Counted from the first letter of the stretch, positions 42,713-52,138 are shown. The stretch is 64,000 bases of DNA from Terriglobia bacterium (GCA_021325275.1 JAJPHL010000005.1:62001-126000); one strand, 5' to 3'. A program made the numbers and translations. The notes: generated by a model not told the origin, from the sequence alone.

Positions 42713-42799
42713 TTTCGCATAGTTTGGCCGGCATATTTCGCGCGCAGCCGCCGTAGTTGTGGCAAACTTGAAAAAGCGGGGCACAAAGGTCAACTCTCC

Positions 42800-43381
42800 A
42801 TGCTTTTGCAGTGTGCGATCTGCCAGACGCGTCAGGAATGGAAATTGATCCCGGCGGAACTCACAGCCATCAAGGACCTGGGAGCGGCGTTGATTCCCTG
42901 CGCCGCGTGTCAGAAAAAAACCTACCACGTCTATCCGAGCACGGGTGAGTACCGTCCGGGCATGGATCGCCGCCATTTCGGCGGATTGAATTTCCCAGCG
43001 GCGGAAGCGCCCTCTCGTCCCGTGCCTGCGGCGCTGCGTCCCGTTCCCGCGCCTGCGGCACAAGCCGCGGTGAAGACCGCGCCCGCGGACGGCAGCGTTG
43101 AACACCAAGAGAGCCGCGGACCGCGTCGTGTACGTTTGGAACTTCCGCTGCGCGTTCGAAGCTTGGAATTTGGATTTGAAGAAGTCACGACCACGGTGAA
43201 CGTGAGCCGCGGCGGCGTCTATTTTCTGACCGAGCGTCCGTATCGAATCGGCCAGCGCACCAGAGTGCAACTAAATTACAACAGCGCCAGCGCGGACAAT
43301 ATCGAACAGCAAGCCGAAGTCGCGCGCGTGCAGGTGATCCCGGGATCGTTCCGGAAGGGCGTGGCGCTGAAGTACGTCTAG
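42800..43381 (+). CDS. PilZ-domain protein with N-terminal zinc ribbon
   Basis: A 193-residue protein. Residues 1-55 contain two CxxC pairs (CAIC and CAAC) that would bind zinc. A Pro/Ala linker follows (PSRPVPAALRPVPAPAAQAA). The C-terminal part is PilZ-like: RRVRLELPLRVRSLEF, VNVSRGGVYFLTE with the conserved N-x-S-x-x-G motif, and RVQLNYNSASA. PilZ domains bind cyclic di-GMP; the RxxxR part of the motif is only partly conserved (RGPRRVRLELP), so binding is likely but not certain. No Shine-Dalgarno is apparent. It converges on the Nfn-like gene with no gap. Confidence 0.82.
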   Translation: MLLQCAICQTRQEWKLIPAELTAIKDLGAALIPCAACQKKTYHVYPSTGEYRPGMDRRHFGGLNFPAAEAPSRPVPAALRPVPAPAAQAAVKTAPADGSVEHQESRGPRRVRLELPLRVRSLEFGFEEVTTTVNVSRGGVYFLTERPYRIGQRTRVQLNYNSASADNIEQQAEVARVQVIPGSFRKGVALKYV

Positions 43382-46300
43382 CTACGCCTCCTGCACTTGC
43401 CGTTGTTCAAATAAGTGATCGATCCACAGCGACGCTAGTTTTTCCGCAACCGAATTCTGCCGCAACCGCGCGGCCAGATGCGCGAAGTCCACTTGGTCGA
43501 GCGCCTGATCCTGATTGAAGCAACTGAAGACCATGCTCTCTTTGCCGCTCTCGGGATCCACGTGTTTTTGCAGGCACTGCGCGCAAATCTCCTTCATCAT
43601 GCATTGCATCGGCGAGTTGATCGAGCCGATGGCGGCATGTTTCTCCGGCAGAAATTCCTTCAGCACGGTTTTCCGCGCGGTTTTCACCGCACCCATCATG
43701 CGGTCCGATCCAATCGAAATGATGCGGTCGATTTCCTTCAGCGGGATGATCGTTTCACCCAGCTCGCCCATGGCGTAGGCGCGCATGGCCTGCACGATGT
43801 TACCTAGGAACGTGCGATCCTGCGGGCGCCGCGGCTCGATCAACTCGCCTTCGTCCACCGACCACACCACCATGTCGCAGCTCCGTTCTACTTCCGAGCG
43901 CTTATACAAATCGCTCTTCCGTTTGTATCCGGCGAAATAAATCACGCGATTGCCTTTTTGCTTCAAGGCCCAGGAAATGGAAAACAGCACGGCGTTGCCG
44001 AGTCCGCCACCGGCCAGCAAAACCGTTTCACCCGCGGGAATTTCCGTAGGCGTTCCGGTCGGTCCCATCAACACGACTTCTTCGCCTGGCTGAAGCAGCG
44101 CGCACAAGCGGCTCGATCCGCCCATTTCTAGAACGATCAGCGAAATCAACCCGCGTTCGCGATCGACCCACGCACCGGTGAGCGCGATGCCTTCCATGGT
44201 CAAATGAAATCCGGCGACCTTTTCCGAAAACGAGTCGTAGTTCTGCAGACGGAAGAATTGTCCCGGTTCGAAGTGCTTGGCCGCGAGCGGCGCGCGCACG
44301 ATCACTTCCACAATGTTCTTGGTCAGGCGAAGCACATCGACCACGCGCGCGCCGAATTCATCGTCGGTGCGCTCGGTAAATAAAACCCACTGTAGCTCCC
44401 GATCGGACTGCTGCTCTTTCTTCAGCGACGCGACTTCGTCGCGGAACAATTCCGCCACGTGCGGATAGCCGTACTTCGCGGAAGCCATGGCCTTCACCAC
44501 GTTGCCCGCGTATTTCGGATGATTGTCGCCGTAGAACGTGATGTAGCGGCCGTCTTTCTCGTACGACGTGAAGAATCCGTCTTCGCCCTTCGCCGCGGGT
44601 ACGAGTTTGCCGTTCTCCATCTTGTGGGTTTGAAAAAACTCCTTCCACTCGTCGAGCTTGAAGGTGTTCGGAAACTCCCGCTCGTAGATCACGTTGGGAT
44701 GCGTGCCCGCGGCGACCATCACGGATCGCGCGGGCATCTCGACCATTTCACCCGTACCGCGCAGCTTGCCGTTATCCATCGCTTGCCGCTCGAGAATCAG
44801 CGCTTTCAACTTGCCGTACTGATCCGGCACGCACTCCACGGGATTTAGCAACTCGGAGAACGCGATGCCTTCCTCCAGCGACTTGATGATTTCCTCGTGA
44901 TTCAAGCGATACGCCGGAGAATCCTGCAGGCGCCGGCGATACGCGATGGTGACGCCGCCCAGTCCGTTGACGATGCGCGCGAAATCCGGCTGGCGCCCCG
45001 CGGCTTTGGCGGCCGCGCGTTCGTCGCGCACCTGGCGTCCGTGATCGAGCCAGCGCTGGAACGTTTCGATTTCCTCGGGATCGAACTTCGCGAGAATGGC
45101 CGCTTCGCCGAGCTCCGGGACGAGCCGCTCGTAGCGATCGAGTGCTTGCTCCACTTGCACGATGTAGTACGCCATCAATTCGGTCGCGGTGTCGATGGCC
45201 GTGAGTCCGCCGCCGATGACGACGGCCGGCAAATCCACCTGAAGATTCGTGAGCGAGTTCGTCTTGTACGCGCCCGCCGACTGCAAGCCCATCAGAAAAT
45301 CGGAGGCTTGGCGCATGCCGCGAATCACGTTGTTCTTTACCGGCACCAGCGTGGGCCGTCCCGCGCCGGTGGCGATGGCGATGTGATCGAAGCCCATTTT
45401 CCACGCGTCCTCGATGGTGATGGTGCCACCGAAACGCACGCCGTCGTAGAGGCGGAATTTCTTGCGCCGCATCAGGTTGACGTAGTTGATGTCGAGGAAA
45501 TTCTTGTCCCAGCGTACCGTGATGCCATATTCCGCCACGCCGCCGAAGCCCAGGATCATGCGTTCGTCGAGCGGGCCCGTGACGTCGCCGATGTCCTTGA
45601 TGGGTCGCGGCACGCGTCGCTTCGCGCCCGCCATGTTCACCGAAAGCGGCTCGACGCGCAAACCTTCGATGCCGATGACGCCGAAACCTTCGTTGAGCAA
45701 ATAATGGGCCAACGTATATCCCGCGGGACCCATGCCGACAACGAGAACTTTTTTTCCGTTGTACGGCAGCGGAACGGGCCGGTGATGATTCAGCGGATTC
45801 CAACGCGTAAACAGCGAGTAAATCTCAAAACCATACGGCAGTTTCAAAACGTCGGTGAGAATGCCCGTCTCGATTTCCGGAATGTTCACCGGCGTTTGCT
45901 TCTGGAAGATGCACGACTTCATGCAGTCGTTGCAAATGCGGTGTCCCGTGCCGGCGCACAACGGATTGTCGATCATCACCGCGGCGAGCGCGCCGATCCC
46001 GTGGCCGTCGCGGCGCAGCATGTGGGCCTCGGAGATTTTTTCGTCGAGCGGGCAGCCGTCGAGCTTGATGCCCAGCGGATTTTTCTGAACTTGCCCCTGG
46101 CGGATCATGCCGATGGAGCACGAATCCTTCTCGCGCTCGTGACAATAGAGGCAGTAATGCACTTCCTGCATCGACTCGCGCTGCGACATGCGTTTGTCCG
46201 TCAACTCGAAGCCGTCGCGGAAGCGGCGACGGTCGTGCTGGCCCATCATTTTTTCGGGATGCGCGGCGTCGGGACGGTCCAGCGGCACGAGATGTTCGTA

Positions 46301-46936
46301 ATCGAGCTTTTCCGGCTGATGAAACGAGGAAAAGTGCGCCGAGCGGATGTGCAATTTCGGATGAAACGCCAAGGCGCGCGCCCATTGCTTCACGATTTCA
46401 AGATCGGCGCTGCGGTTCGGCGCGTCGAGTAGGCGCAACCCTGTTTCCGCAAGTTCGCGTTCGGGATCTCCGGCCAGCGAAAGGTTCGCGAGAACGCTCG
46501 TGACCACGCGGCGGTAACGGACTTCCATCTCGTCCACGTTCCACCCCGCGATTTCTTCGGCCGAGGGCGCGGGCTTCAGCACGTACTTATCGAGATAGTG
46601 TTTTTTCCACTGGAAGATGCGTCCTTGTTCCAGCAGGCTCTCGTGCAGCGCGTTAGCTTCCGCTTCAATGTGAAACAGGCGCGCGACGAATGGTCCCACG
46701 AAAGCGGCGACGCGAATCATCACGTCGCTGGAAAACTTGCCGCCGCGATACTCTTCGTAGGCGCGCGCGAGCTCGGGATCTTTTACGGCCAGTTCCTCGC
46801 GAAAAATCTTGTCGAGCGCGTGAATGCGGCGGACGCGGTTTAGATCGGCGAACCGGAAACCCGGAATACCAAGAGGAAAGTTCCACGCATTGGGTGTATG
46901 TTGCTCGCGATGATGAATGGAGAGATGAAGACTCAT
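43382..46936 (-). CDS. Fused NfnB/NfnA-like iron-sulfur flavoprotein
   Basis: An 1184-residue fusion. An N-terminal helical region (about 1-240) has no known family to me. It is followed by Cys-rich iron-sulfur segments (HYCLYCHEREKDSCSIGM, CAGTGHRICNDCMKSCIFQ). A GltB-small-subunit-like FAD/NAD(P) domain has KVLVVGMGPAGYTLAHYLL and LPAVVIGGGLTAIDTATELMAY. A ferredoxin-reductase/PyrK-like module follows (FEPGQFFRLQNY, VVLMGPTGTPTEIPAGETVLLAGGGLG), with a terminal Cys set CMMKEICAQC and VFSC for a likely [2Fe-2S] cluster. In Nfn these are two subunits that transfer or bifurcate electrons between NADH, NADPH and ferredoxin. The reaction here is inferred. TAAACT ends 7 nt before the ATG. Confidence 0.85.
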   Translation of the reverse strand: MSLHLSIHHREQHTPNAWNFPLGIPGFRFADLNRVRRIHALDKIFREELAVKDPELARAYEEYRGGKFSSDVMIRVAAFVGPFVARLFHIEAEANALHESLLEQGRIFQWKKHYLDKYVLKPAPSAEEIAGWNVDEMEVRYRRVVTSVLANLSLAGDPERELAETGLRLLDAPNRSADLEIVKQWARALAFHPKLHIRSAHFSSFHQPEKLDYEHLVPLDRPDAAHPEKMMGQHDRRRFRDGFELTDKRMSQRESMQEVHYCLYCHEREKDSCSIGMIRQGQVQKNPLGIKLDGCPLDEKISEAHMLRRDGHGIGALAAVMIDNPLCAGTGHRICNDCMKSCIFQKQTPVNIPEIETGILTDVLKLPYGFEIYSLFTRWNPLNHHRPVPLPYNGKKVLVVGMGPAGYTLAHYLLNEGFGVIGIEGLRVEPLSVNMAGAKRRVPRPIKDIGDVTGPLDERMILGFGGVAEYGITVRWDKNFLDINYVNLMRRKKFRLYDGVRFGGTITIEDAWKMGFDHIAIATGAGRPTLVPVKNNVIRGMRQASDFLMGLQSAGAYKTNSLTNLQVDLPAVVIGGGLTAIDTATELMAYYIVQVEQALDRYERLVPELGEAAILAKFDPEEIETFQRWLDHGRQVRDERAAAKAAGRQPDFARIVNGLGGVTIAYRRRLQDSPAYRLNHEEIIKSLEEGIAFSELLNPVECVPDQYGKLKALILERQAMDNGKLRGTGEMVEMPARSVMVAAGTHPNVIYEREFPNTFKLDEWKEFFQTHKMENGKLVPAAKGEDGFFTSYEKDGRYITFYGDNHPKYAGNVVKAMASAKYGYPHVAELFRDEVASLKKEQQSDRELQWVLFTERTDDEFGARVVDVLRLTKNIVEVIVRAPLAAKHFEPGQFFRLQNYDSFSEKVAGFHLTMEGIALTGAWVDRERGLISLIVLEMGGSSRLCALLQPGEEVVLMGPTGTPTEIPAGETVLLAGGGLGNAVLFSISWALKQKGNRVIYFAGYKRKSDLYKRSEVERSCDMVVWSVDEGELIEPRRPQDRTFLGNIVQAMRAYAMGELGETIIPLKEIDRIISIGSDRMMGAVKTARKTVLKEFLPEKHAAIGSINSPMQCMMKEICAQCLQKHVDPESGKESMVFSCFNQDQALDQVDFAHLAARLRQNSVAEKLASLWIDHLFEQRQVQEA

Positions 46937-46943
46937 CTCTTAT

Positions 46944-46949
46944 AGTTTA
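46944..46949 (-). promoter_or_regulatory. -10-like hexamer of the Nfn-like gene (leaderless)
   Basis: TAAACT on the minus strand ends 7 nt before ATG 46936; an alternative TATAAG sits too close to the ATG to be a -10. Confidence 0.4.
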
Positions 46950-46981
46950 ACTCACTCGCAAGCCACTACCGCGCCGCGGCG

Positions 46982-48724
46982 TTACAGCGTCTTGTTATCC
47001 GCCGATTTCAATTCCGCATCTGGCGCTCCGGCGCATTGCCGCACGGCGAAGTTCGACACTTTGTGCAGCGCGAACGTGGGCACGCCGACGGCTTGCGGCG
47101 CTTTGATGCGGAAAAAATCGGCGTCGTCCACGTTATCGAGAATGAACGCCGGGCGCTGATCCTCTTTCTGCGCGCGGATCTCGATGTTGTCGAACTGTAT
47201 GCCTTTCACGTGACGCACGTAGAATCCGTGCGACGGCATGTTGCGAATCGGCGCGGCGGGACCTCCGCCCCCGGATCCACCGCGACCTTGTTGCGCCGTC
47301 GCTCCAGCCGGCGCGCCAGGTTGTCCTGCACGGCCTGCCCCGGCTCGTCCTGCTCCTTCTGCATGCCACTGGCCGTCCGCGCCACGTCCGCTCGGCCGCG
47401 GCGGCGCGACAAACATGGTCGGCTCAGGATACGTCTCTTCGTACTCCGGCGGTTCGAATGCGGCGTCTTCTTTTGTGCCGCCGCCCTGATGCGTCACTTG
47501 AATGTTCGAGATCTTTACGTCTTCGATCACATGTCCGGGGATTCCGCTGATGATCGATCCCAAGCGCGACACCGAGTTCGAGCACGCGATGTTCGAGATG
47601 ATCACGCGGCGCAGCGTGCCCACCGGCACGCCGTCGGGACCACGCATGCGCCGGCCGAGATGCATGAAAATCGGCGCGCTCATGATGTCGCGCATCGAAA
47701 TGTTGGTGACGGTCACGTCTTCAAGAATCGCACCATCGACCGATTCCAGCGCCAATCCCTGGCAGCCCTCGAAAACGCAATTCGAAATCGTGATGTTGCG
47801 GAATCCGCCGTTCGACTCGGTGCCGAACTTGATGCGCCCCGTGTGCGGCACGCGCGCGTCGGGAGCGAACTTCTTGTACGTGCCGTCGAGCATGCTTCCT
47901 TCTTCCCAGCATCCGCTCACGTAGCAGTTCGTGATGGTGACGAATTCGCAAACCTTCGCGCGGCCAATCGCGAAGTCGGCCTTCAAACAAATGCCGTCGT
48001 CCCAGGGCGAATTTACGTAGCAGTTGGAGATGCGCACGTTGCGGCAAGCGTCCACGTCCATGCCGTCGCGCTGCGTGTCGATCATCAAGTTGTCGATCGT
48101 GAGATTGTCGACGCCCGTGGCGAGAATGCCGAAGTGTCCGCCGTGCAGAATCGAAAAGTCCCGGAGTAGCACGTTGTGGCAATTCTTCAAGCTGATCGAT
48201 TTGTTGCCGACGCCGGGCGTTTGCGCACCTTGTCCGCGGCTCAAACTCTTTCCCCAAATGCGGCCTGGGCCGGTGATCGAAATGTTCTCGATGCCGTCGC
48301 CCCAAATCAAACTGTTCTGAAAATGGCTGTGACCGAAATCCTGATACATGTCCCACTGGTTGGGCTCGGCATGATCAAACCCGCCCGTGCCGTCCGCAGG
48401 CGGATCGGCCGCCACAATCACCGCGCCTTGATCGAGATACAAACCGACGTTGCTTTTCAGGTGAATCGAGTACGACGCATAGTGACCCGCGGGAAAATAC
48501 ACCGTGCCACCGCCGGCCGCGGCCGCCGCGTCGATCGCTTTGTTGATTGCCGGCGTGTCGATGGCCTTGCCGTCACCTTGCGCGCCGAACACGCGAACGT
48601 CGAAAGAGCCGATGGCGCCAGGAGCTCCGCTCCGCACTTGTGCGGTCGCCGAAAAAGCAGCGCCGCTAACTGCCGCACCGGCGAGTTGCAGGAAATTTCT
48701 GCGAGGGTTGACTTCGTTGGACAT
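46982..48724 (-). CDS. Exported GH28-like right-handed beta-helix hydrolase
   Basis: A 580-residue protein with a Tat-type signal (NPRRNFLQLAGAAVSGAAF). Right-handed beta-helix repeats follow: FDVRVFGAQGDGKAIDTPAINKAI, GGGTVYFPAGHY, ENISITGPGRIWG, NVLLRDFSILHGGHFGI, NLMIDTQRDGMDVDACRN and SPWDDGICLK. The Asp-containing RDGMDVD and WDDGICLK match the catalytic positions of glycoside hydrolase family 28. A Gly/Ala/Arg-rich linker of about 45 residues lies near residues 455-500, unusual for the family. Pectin-type polysaccharide degradation is likely, the exact substrate open. GGAG lies 5 nt before the ATG. Confidence 0.88.
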   Translation of the reverse strand: MSNEVNPRRNFLQLAGAAVSGAAFSATAQVRSGAPGAIGSFDVRVFGAQGDGKAIDTPAINKAIDAAAAAGGGTVYFPAGHYASYSIHLKSNVGLYLDQGAVIVAADPPADGTGGFDHAEPNQWDMYQDFGHSHFQNSLIWGDGIENISITGPGRIWGKSLSRGQGAQTPGVGNKSISLKNCHNVLLRDFSILHGGHFGILATGVDNLTIDNLMIDTQRDGMDVDACRNVRISNCYVNSPWDDGICLKADFAIGRAKVCEFVTITNCYVSGCWEEGSMLDGTYKKFAPDARVPHTGRIKFGTESNGGFRNITISNCVFEGCQGLALESVDGAILEDVTVTNISMRDIMSAPIFMHLGRRMRGPDGVPVGTLRRVIISNIACSNSVSRLGSIISGIPGHVIEDVKISNIQVTHQGGGTKEDAAFEPPEYEETYPEPTMFVAPPRPSGRGADGQWHAEGAGRAGAGRAGQPGAPAGATAQQGRGGSGGGGPAAPIRNMPSHGFYVRHVKGIQFDNIEIRAQKEDQRPAFILDNVDDADFFRIKAPQAVGVPTFALHKVSNFAVRQCAGAPDAELKSADNKTL

Positions 48725-48743
48725 GCGTTCTCCGATCGTCCCT

Positions 48744-48751
48744 AGTATAGG
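48744..48751. promoter_or_regulatory. Overlapping divergent -10 hexamers
   Basis: AGTATAGG reads TATACT on minus (48749-48744, toward GH28 ATG 48724) and TATAGG on plus (48746-48751, 8 nt before ATG 48760). Confidence 0.35.
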
Positions 48752-48759
48752 ATCGACGT

Positions 48760-49845
48760 ATGGAATACATCAACCTGGGACTCTCGGGACTGCGCGTCCC
48801 CAAATTCGTCTATGGCGTTTTGACCTTCAGCGGAACGAACGGCTTCGAGGCGATCGGCTCGGCGGTGGGCGCCGAAGCGCGCCGGTTGATCGACGTCGCA
48901 ATGGAAGCGGGCGTGAATGCCTTCGATACCGCGAATCTCTATTCGTTCGGCGGCTCGGAGAAAGTTTTGGGCGAAGCGCTCGCGGGACGGCGTCACGAAG
49001 CGCTGATCTTCACCAAGGCCGGCTTTCCGATGAGCAAAGCGCCCAACGATCGCGGCGCGTCACGCGGGCATCTTCTCGCGCAATGCGAGAAGTCGCTCAA
49101 GCGTTTGAATACCGATTACATCGATCTGTACTTCACGCATCTTTGGGACGGCGCAACGCCGGTGGAGGAAACGGTCGACGCGATGGGCACGCTGATTCGC
49201 GACGGAAAAATCCGTTATTGGGGCGTGTCGAACTACAGCGGATGGTCGCTAACGAAAACGGTGATGGCCGCGCGCGCCGCGGGATTGCCGCAACCGGTAT
49301 CGCAACAGATTTACTACACAGCCGAAGGACGCGAGGCGGAGTACGAGTTGCTTCCGGCCGGCGCGGACTTGGGCGTCAGCGCGATGATCTGGAGTCCGCT
49401 GGGACAAGGCATGCTCACCGGCAAAGTGGGTCGCGACAAAAAAGCGCCTACCGGCACAAGGCAAGGCACGAAGGGATGGTCGGAGCCGTGGATCTTCGAT
49501 CAGGAACGTTTGTACCGCGTGATCGACACGCTGACGGAAGTCGCGAAAGAACAAAATGCGTCGGTTGCGCAAGTGGCATTGGCGTGGGTGAAGGATCGCC
49601 CCAACATTGGACCGATCGTGATCGGCGCGCGCAACGAAAAACAGCTTCGCGACAATTTGGCCGCGGAGCCGATGCACTTGACGCCGGAGCAAAGTGAGCG
49701 CATCGAATCGATCGCGCGTCCCGCGCCGATTTATCCGTACTGGCATCGCGCGATGCACGCAGTGGAGCGCGCGGCACCGGCTGAGGTCGGATATTTGTTA
49801 GGTCACAGGAAAACGTTGGGTACGGAAGGAAACGTGTTCGGCTAA
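48760..49845 (+). CDS. Aldo/keto reductase
   Basis: A 361-residue NADPH-dependent reductase of the AKR barrel family. It starts [20 protein letters not shown]. The catalytic tetrad region is [21 protein letters not shown] (Asp and Tyr), KAGFPM (Lys) and [10 protein letters not shown] (His). The cofactor tail is [16 protein letters not shown]. It resembles the 'voltage-gated-potassium-channel beta/general stress' branch. It should reduce an aldehyde or ketone, and substrate is unknown. It is divergent from the GH28 gene, which may hint at sugar-derived substrates. Confidence 0.9.
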   Translation: MEYINLGLSGLRVPKFVYGVLTFSGTNGFEAIGSAVGAEARRLIDVAMEAGVNAFDTANLYSFGGSEKVLGEALAGRRHEALIFTKAGFPMSKAPNDRGASRGHLLAQCEKSLKRLNTDYIDLYFTHLWDGATPVEETVDAMGTLIRDGKIRYWGVSNYSGWSLTKTVMAARAAGLPQPVSQQIYYTAEGREAEYELLPAGADLGVSAMIWSPLGQGMLTGKVGRDKKAPTGTRQGTKGWSEPWIFDQERLYRVIDTLTEVAKEQNASVAQVALAWVKDRPNIGPIVIGARNEKQLRDNLAAEPMHLTPEQSERIESIARPAPIYPYWHRAMHAVERAAPAEVGYLLGHRKTLGTEGNVFG

Positions 49846-49869
49846 TGGCGACCTGCACGGCAAACGCGC

Positions 49870-50045
49870 TTAACCTTGTAGCTCTTTCAGAATGTGACGC
49901 GCAAGAAACTCTTTGATTTCGTTGTGCCGTGGAACCGGCTGCGATGCACCGGTCCGAGGATTCTGATACCAATCGTGCCTGCCGCCATGCCGGATGAACA
50001 CACACCAGAATCGGAAGGCTTACGGATCAGATCCACTCGCTTCAT
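49870..50045 (-). pseudogene. hicA: HicA-type toxin, frameshifted
   Basis: ATG 50045 overlaps the HicB stop (ATGA) and reads MKRVDLIRKPSDSG, the usual HicA start. After that the family sequence continues in another frame as CVFIRHGGRHDWYQNPRTGA and ends RHNEIKEFLARHILKELQG at TAA 49870. The conserved catalytic His in RHGGRHDWY is in the second frame. A one-base loss near plus-strand 49996-50012 (an ACACAC run) accounts for it: the total 176 nt is one less than a multiple of three. As written the mRNA interferase would not be made. It could be real decay or a sequencing error. Confidence 0.82.
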
Positions 50046-50233
50046 GCGACGGTCAAGTCGGCGGCGCGGCGCACGCCGGGAATCTCGCCGCGGTTCAAGT
50101 CGATAAGAAGATCGCGAAGATGTTCCTGTAAGTCTTCTAAGCTGCTTCCTTGAGTGACGTAGTCCGGGAACTCTTCTAGGTAGCCCAGCCAAGCCGAGCC
50201 ATCCTGCCAATAGATATAGCGGGTTGTACTCAT
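50042..50233 (-). CDS. hicB: HicB-type antitoxin
   Basis: A 63-residue HicB-like protein: YIYWQDGSAWLGYLEEFPDYVTQGSSLEDLQEHLRDLLIDL is the partial RNase H-like fold of the family. It has no DNA-binding tail. HicB binds and neutralises HicA. It precedes hicA and overlaps it by 4 nt. The start is fixed by a TAGACT hexamer 7 nt upstream (50241-50246), which overlaps the end of the M14 gene. The antitoxin is intact although the toxin is frameshifted. Confidence 0.85.
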   Translation of the reverse strand: MSTTRYIYWQDGSAWLGYLEEFPDYVTQGSSLEDLQEHLRDLLIDLNRGEIPGVRRAADLTVA

Positions 50234-50240
50234 TGACACT

Positions 50241-50246
50241 AGTCTA
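50241..50246 (-). promoter_or_regulatory. -10-like hexamer of hicB (leaderless)
   Basis: TAGACT on the minus strand ends 7 nt before ATG 50233 and overlaps the stop of the M14 gene. Confidence 0.45.
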
Positions 50247-52109
50247 CCAATCTTTTTCCCACACGCGCGCGATCGGATAACGCCCGGTATCGCCCGGCTC
50301 GTACTTCGACCGGCCCATCCACCACTGCAACCGCGCGTTGCGATCGGCGGCGAACGCCGGATCGCTCGCGACCTTCGCCTCAAACTCTTTGCGCAACTCG
50401 GGCGAGTCGGCCATCATGCGGCGCGCCACCGGCTCGGTGATGTAGTCGCCGGCTCCCTCGCCTCTTTCCAGCACAGCGTTCAGGAATCCCCAGCGGATCA
50501 GCGAATCGGGCGCGGCGGGCTCGAGCATCGCCTGAATCAAGCGGGCCAGCGATTGCTTCATCGGCACCCAGTACGATCCCGCGGGAAAAAGCATTTTTTC
50601 CTTCACGGGCTTTACATCGATCGTCGAGACCATCACGCGGCCTTCAAACGATTGCGTGGCGAATTTCGTGTTGGAAAAGCGATACGTCTCAAATTCCTTC
50701 TCGACGGGCGCCAGGATGTGATGCGTCTCCACGCCGTGCAATTCGAGCAGCGCTGCGATGTCGCGATACGCCGCGGGAATGAGGTAACCGAGCGGCATTT
50801 GCGCCTCGGCGGTGGTATCGATTTGGTCGTGGATCACCGTGTCGATGTCGTCTTTTTCCGGCAAGTAGCGATTCACCATCGATCCCGTGATTTCGCTCTT
50901 GAAGGGACCATTCTTCAGCGAGTGGTAAACCAGCGGCCGGCTCTTGTCGCTGACTCTTCCCGCGAGATACACCGGCGCGGCATTGCGATCGCCGGCGCGC
51001 GCGGCAAATTCCTTGTCGGCGTCACGCACAGCTTTGCGCAACGCCTCCGGGTCGTGGCAAATGATTTCGATCGAGTGACGCATGATGTCGAAATGGGCCC
51101 AGGCGCGAGTTTTCGCGTTCTTCAAGCTGTGGGATTCCACCAAGAGCGACGGCCGGTTGCGCACCGCGACATACAAATGCGAATAGCGCGGCGAAAACAC
51201 TTCCATGTAGAACTCGCGTTTGCCGTTGGCTCCTGCGCGCAAAGCCCCATAGGGCGCGACCATGTGGCCGTCGCCTTCCATGCGCTTGTTCAGCTCGGGG
51301 ACAAATTGATCGTTCACCCAGCGGCGCGCGGGTTCGGCGAGGTCTTGGTTGCGGGCCATGTCCCAGGTTACGTCGTACTGAAAGTCGGCGCCATCGGTCA
51401 CGTGATTGTCGATGTGAAAATCGGGATTCCACGCGTTGAACTTGCGCAACCATGCCTGCATCTCCGGCGTTTCCGCCTTGATGTAGTCGCGATTCAAATT
51501 TAGGCGCTGCGCGGTGGCGCGCAGTCCCGTAGACTTCGGCCCGTTCTGCTGCACGCGATGATAGGGGCTGAAGTACTCGTGACCATCGACGTTGAACACC
51601 GGAATGATCACGAAAATGCATTGATCGAGGAACGACGCGAAGCGCTTCGTTACGGCCATGTCGCGCACCAGCATCAACGCCGTGTCTTTGCCCTCGATTT
51701 CACCCGAGTGAATGCCGCTTTGGATGAACACGATCGCTTTGCCGGTGCGCGCCGCGGCCTGCGGAGTGAACGCGCGGTCTTTCGACACGATGATGGCGAT
51801 CAGCGGACGCCCCTCGGGCGACGTGCCGATGGTTTCCACATGTACAAGGCGTGAAGCACGTTCCAGACGACGCGCGATCTCCAGCGTTTCAGCGTATGGC
51901 GCGGTTTCCTCGAAACCGGTCTTCTCGCCGGTGGTGATCAAATCGGGCGGCGAGGCTTTGGTGCTCTCAGCGAGCGACGCGGCCGCCTTGGCAGCCGGCG
52001 GCTCGATGCCGGAATGGGGTCCTATGGGTTCTTGCGCGAGGGAAAATCCCACGACAAGCAGAAGTGCCAGGAAAAAAGACACGCGGCGAGACAAGCGATA
52101 TCGAAACAA
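50244..52109 (-). CDS. Exported M14-type zinc carboxypeptidase-like protein
   Basis: A 621-residue exported protein. TTG 52109 gives FRYRLSRRVSFFLALLLVVG, a signal peptide ending near SLAQ. The M14 zinc site is FIQSGIHSGEIEGKD (His and Glu) and the third His in PDFHIDNHVTDGA. NLNRDYIKAETPEM corresponds to the substrate-binding NRN-type region. Such proteins remove C-terminal residues or act on cell-wall peptides. The mature part is much longer than classical carboxypeptidases (about 300 residues), with an extra C-terminal region of about 250 residues. The start is supported by a strong ribosome binding site. Confidence 0.88.
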   Translation of the reverse strand: MFRYRLSRRVSFFLALLLVVGFSLAQEPIGPHSGIEPPAAKAAASLAESTKASPPDLITTGEKTGFEETAPYAETLEIARRLERASRLVHVETIGTSPEGRPLIAIIVSKDRAFTPQAAARTGKAIVFIQSGIHSGEIEGKDTALMLVRDMAVTKRFASFLDQCIFVIIPVFNVDGHEYFSPYHRVQQNGPKSTGLRATAQRLNLNRDYIKAETPEMQAWLRKFNAWNPDFHIDNHVTDGADFQYDVTWDMARNQDLAEPARRWVNDQFVPELNKRMEGDGHMVAPYGALRAGANGKREFYMEVFSPRYSHLYVAVRNRPSLLVESHSLKNAKTRAWAHFDIMRHSIEIICHDPEALRKAVRDADKEFAARAGDRNAAPVYLAGRVSDKSRPLVYHSLKNGPFKSEITGSMVNRYLPEKDDIDTVIHDQIDTTAEAQMPLGYLIPAAYRDIAALLELHGVETHHILAPVEKEFETYRFSNTKFATQSFEGRVMVSTIDVKPVKEKMLFPAGSYWVPMKQSLARLIQAMLEPAAPDSLIRWGFLNAVLERGEGAGDYITEPVARRMMADSPELRKEFEAKVASDPAFAADRNARLQWWMGRSKYEPGDTGRYPIARVWEKDW

Positions 52110-52113
52110 GCGG

Positions 52114-52120
52114 TCCTCCC
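52114..52120 (-). promoter_or_regulatory. Ribosome binding site that fixes a TTG start
   Basis: GGGAGGA on the minus strand lies 4-5 nt before TTG 52109. It is one of the few strong Shine-Dalgarno sites here and decides the start of the M14 gene. Confidence 0.65.
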
Positions 52121-52138
52121 GCGCCAATGTAGCACAGT

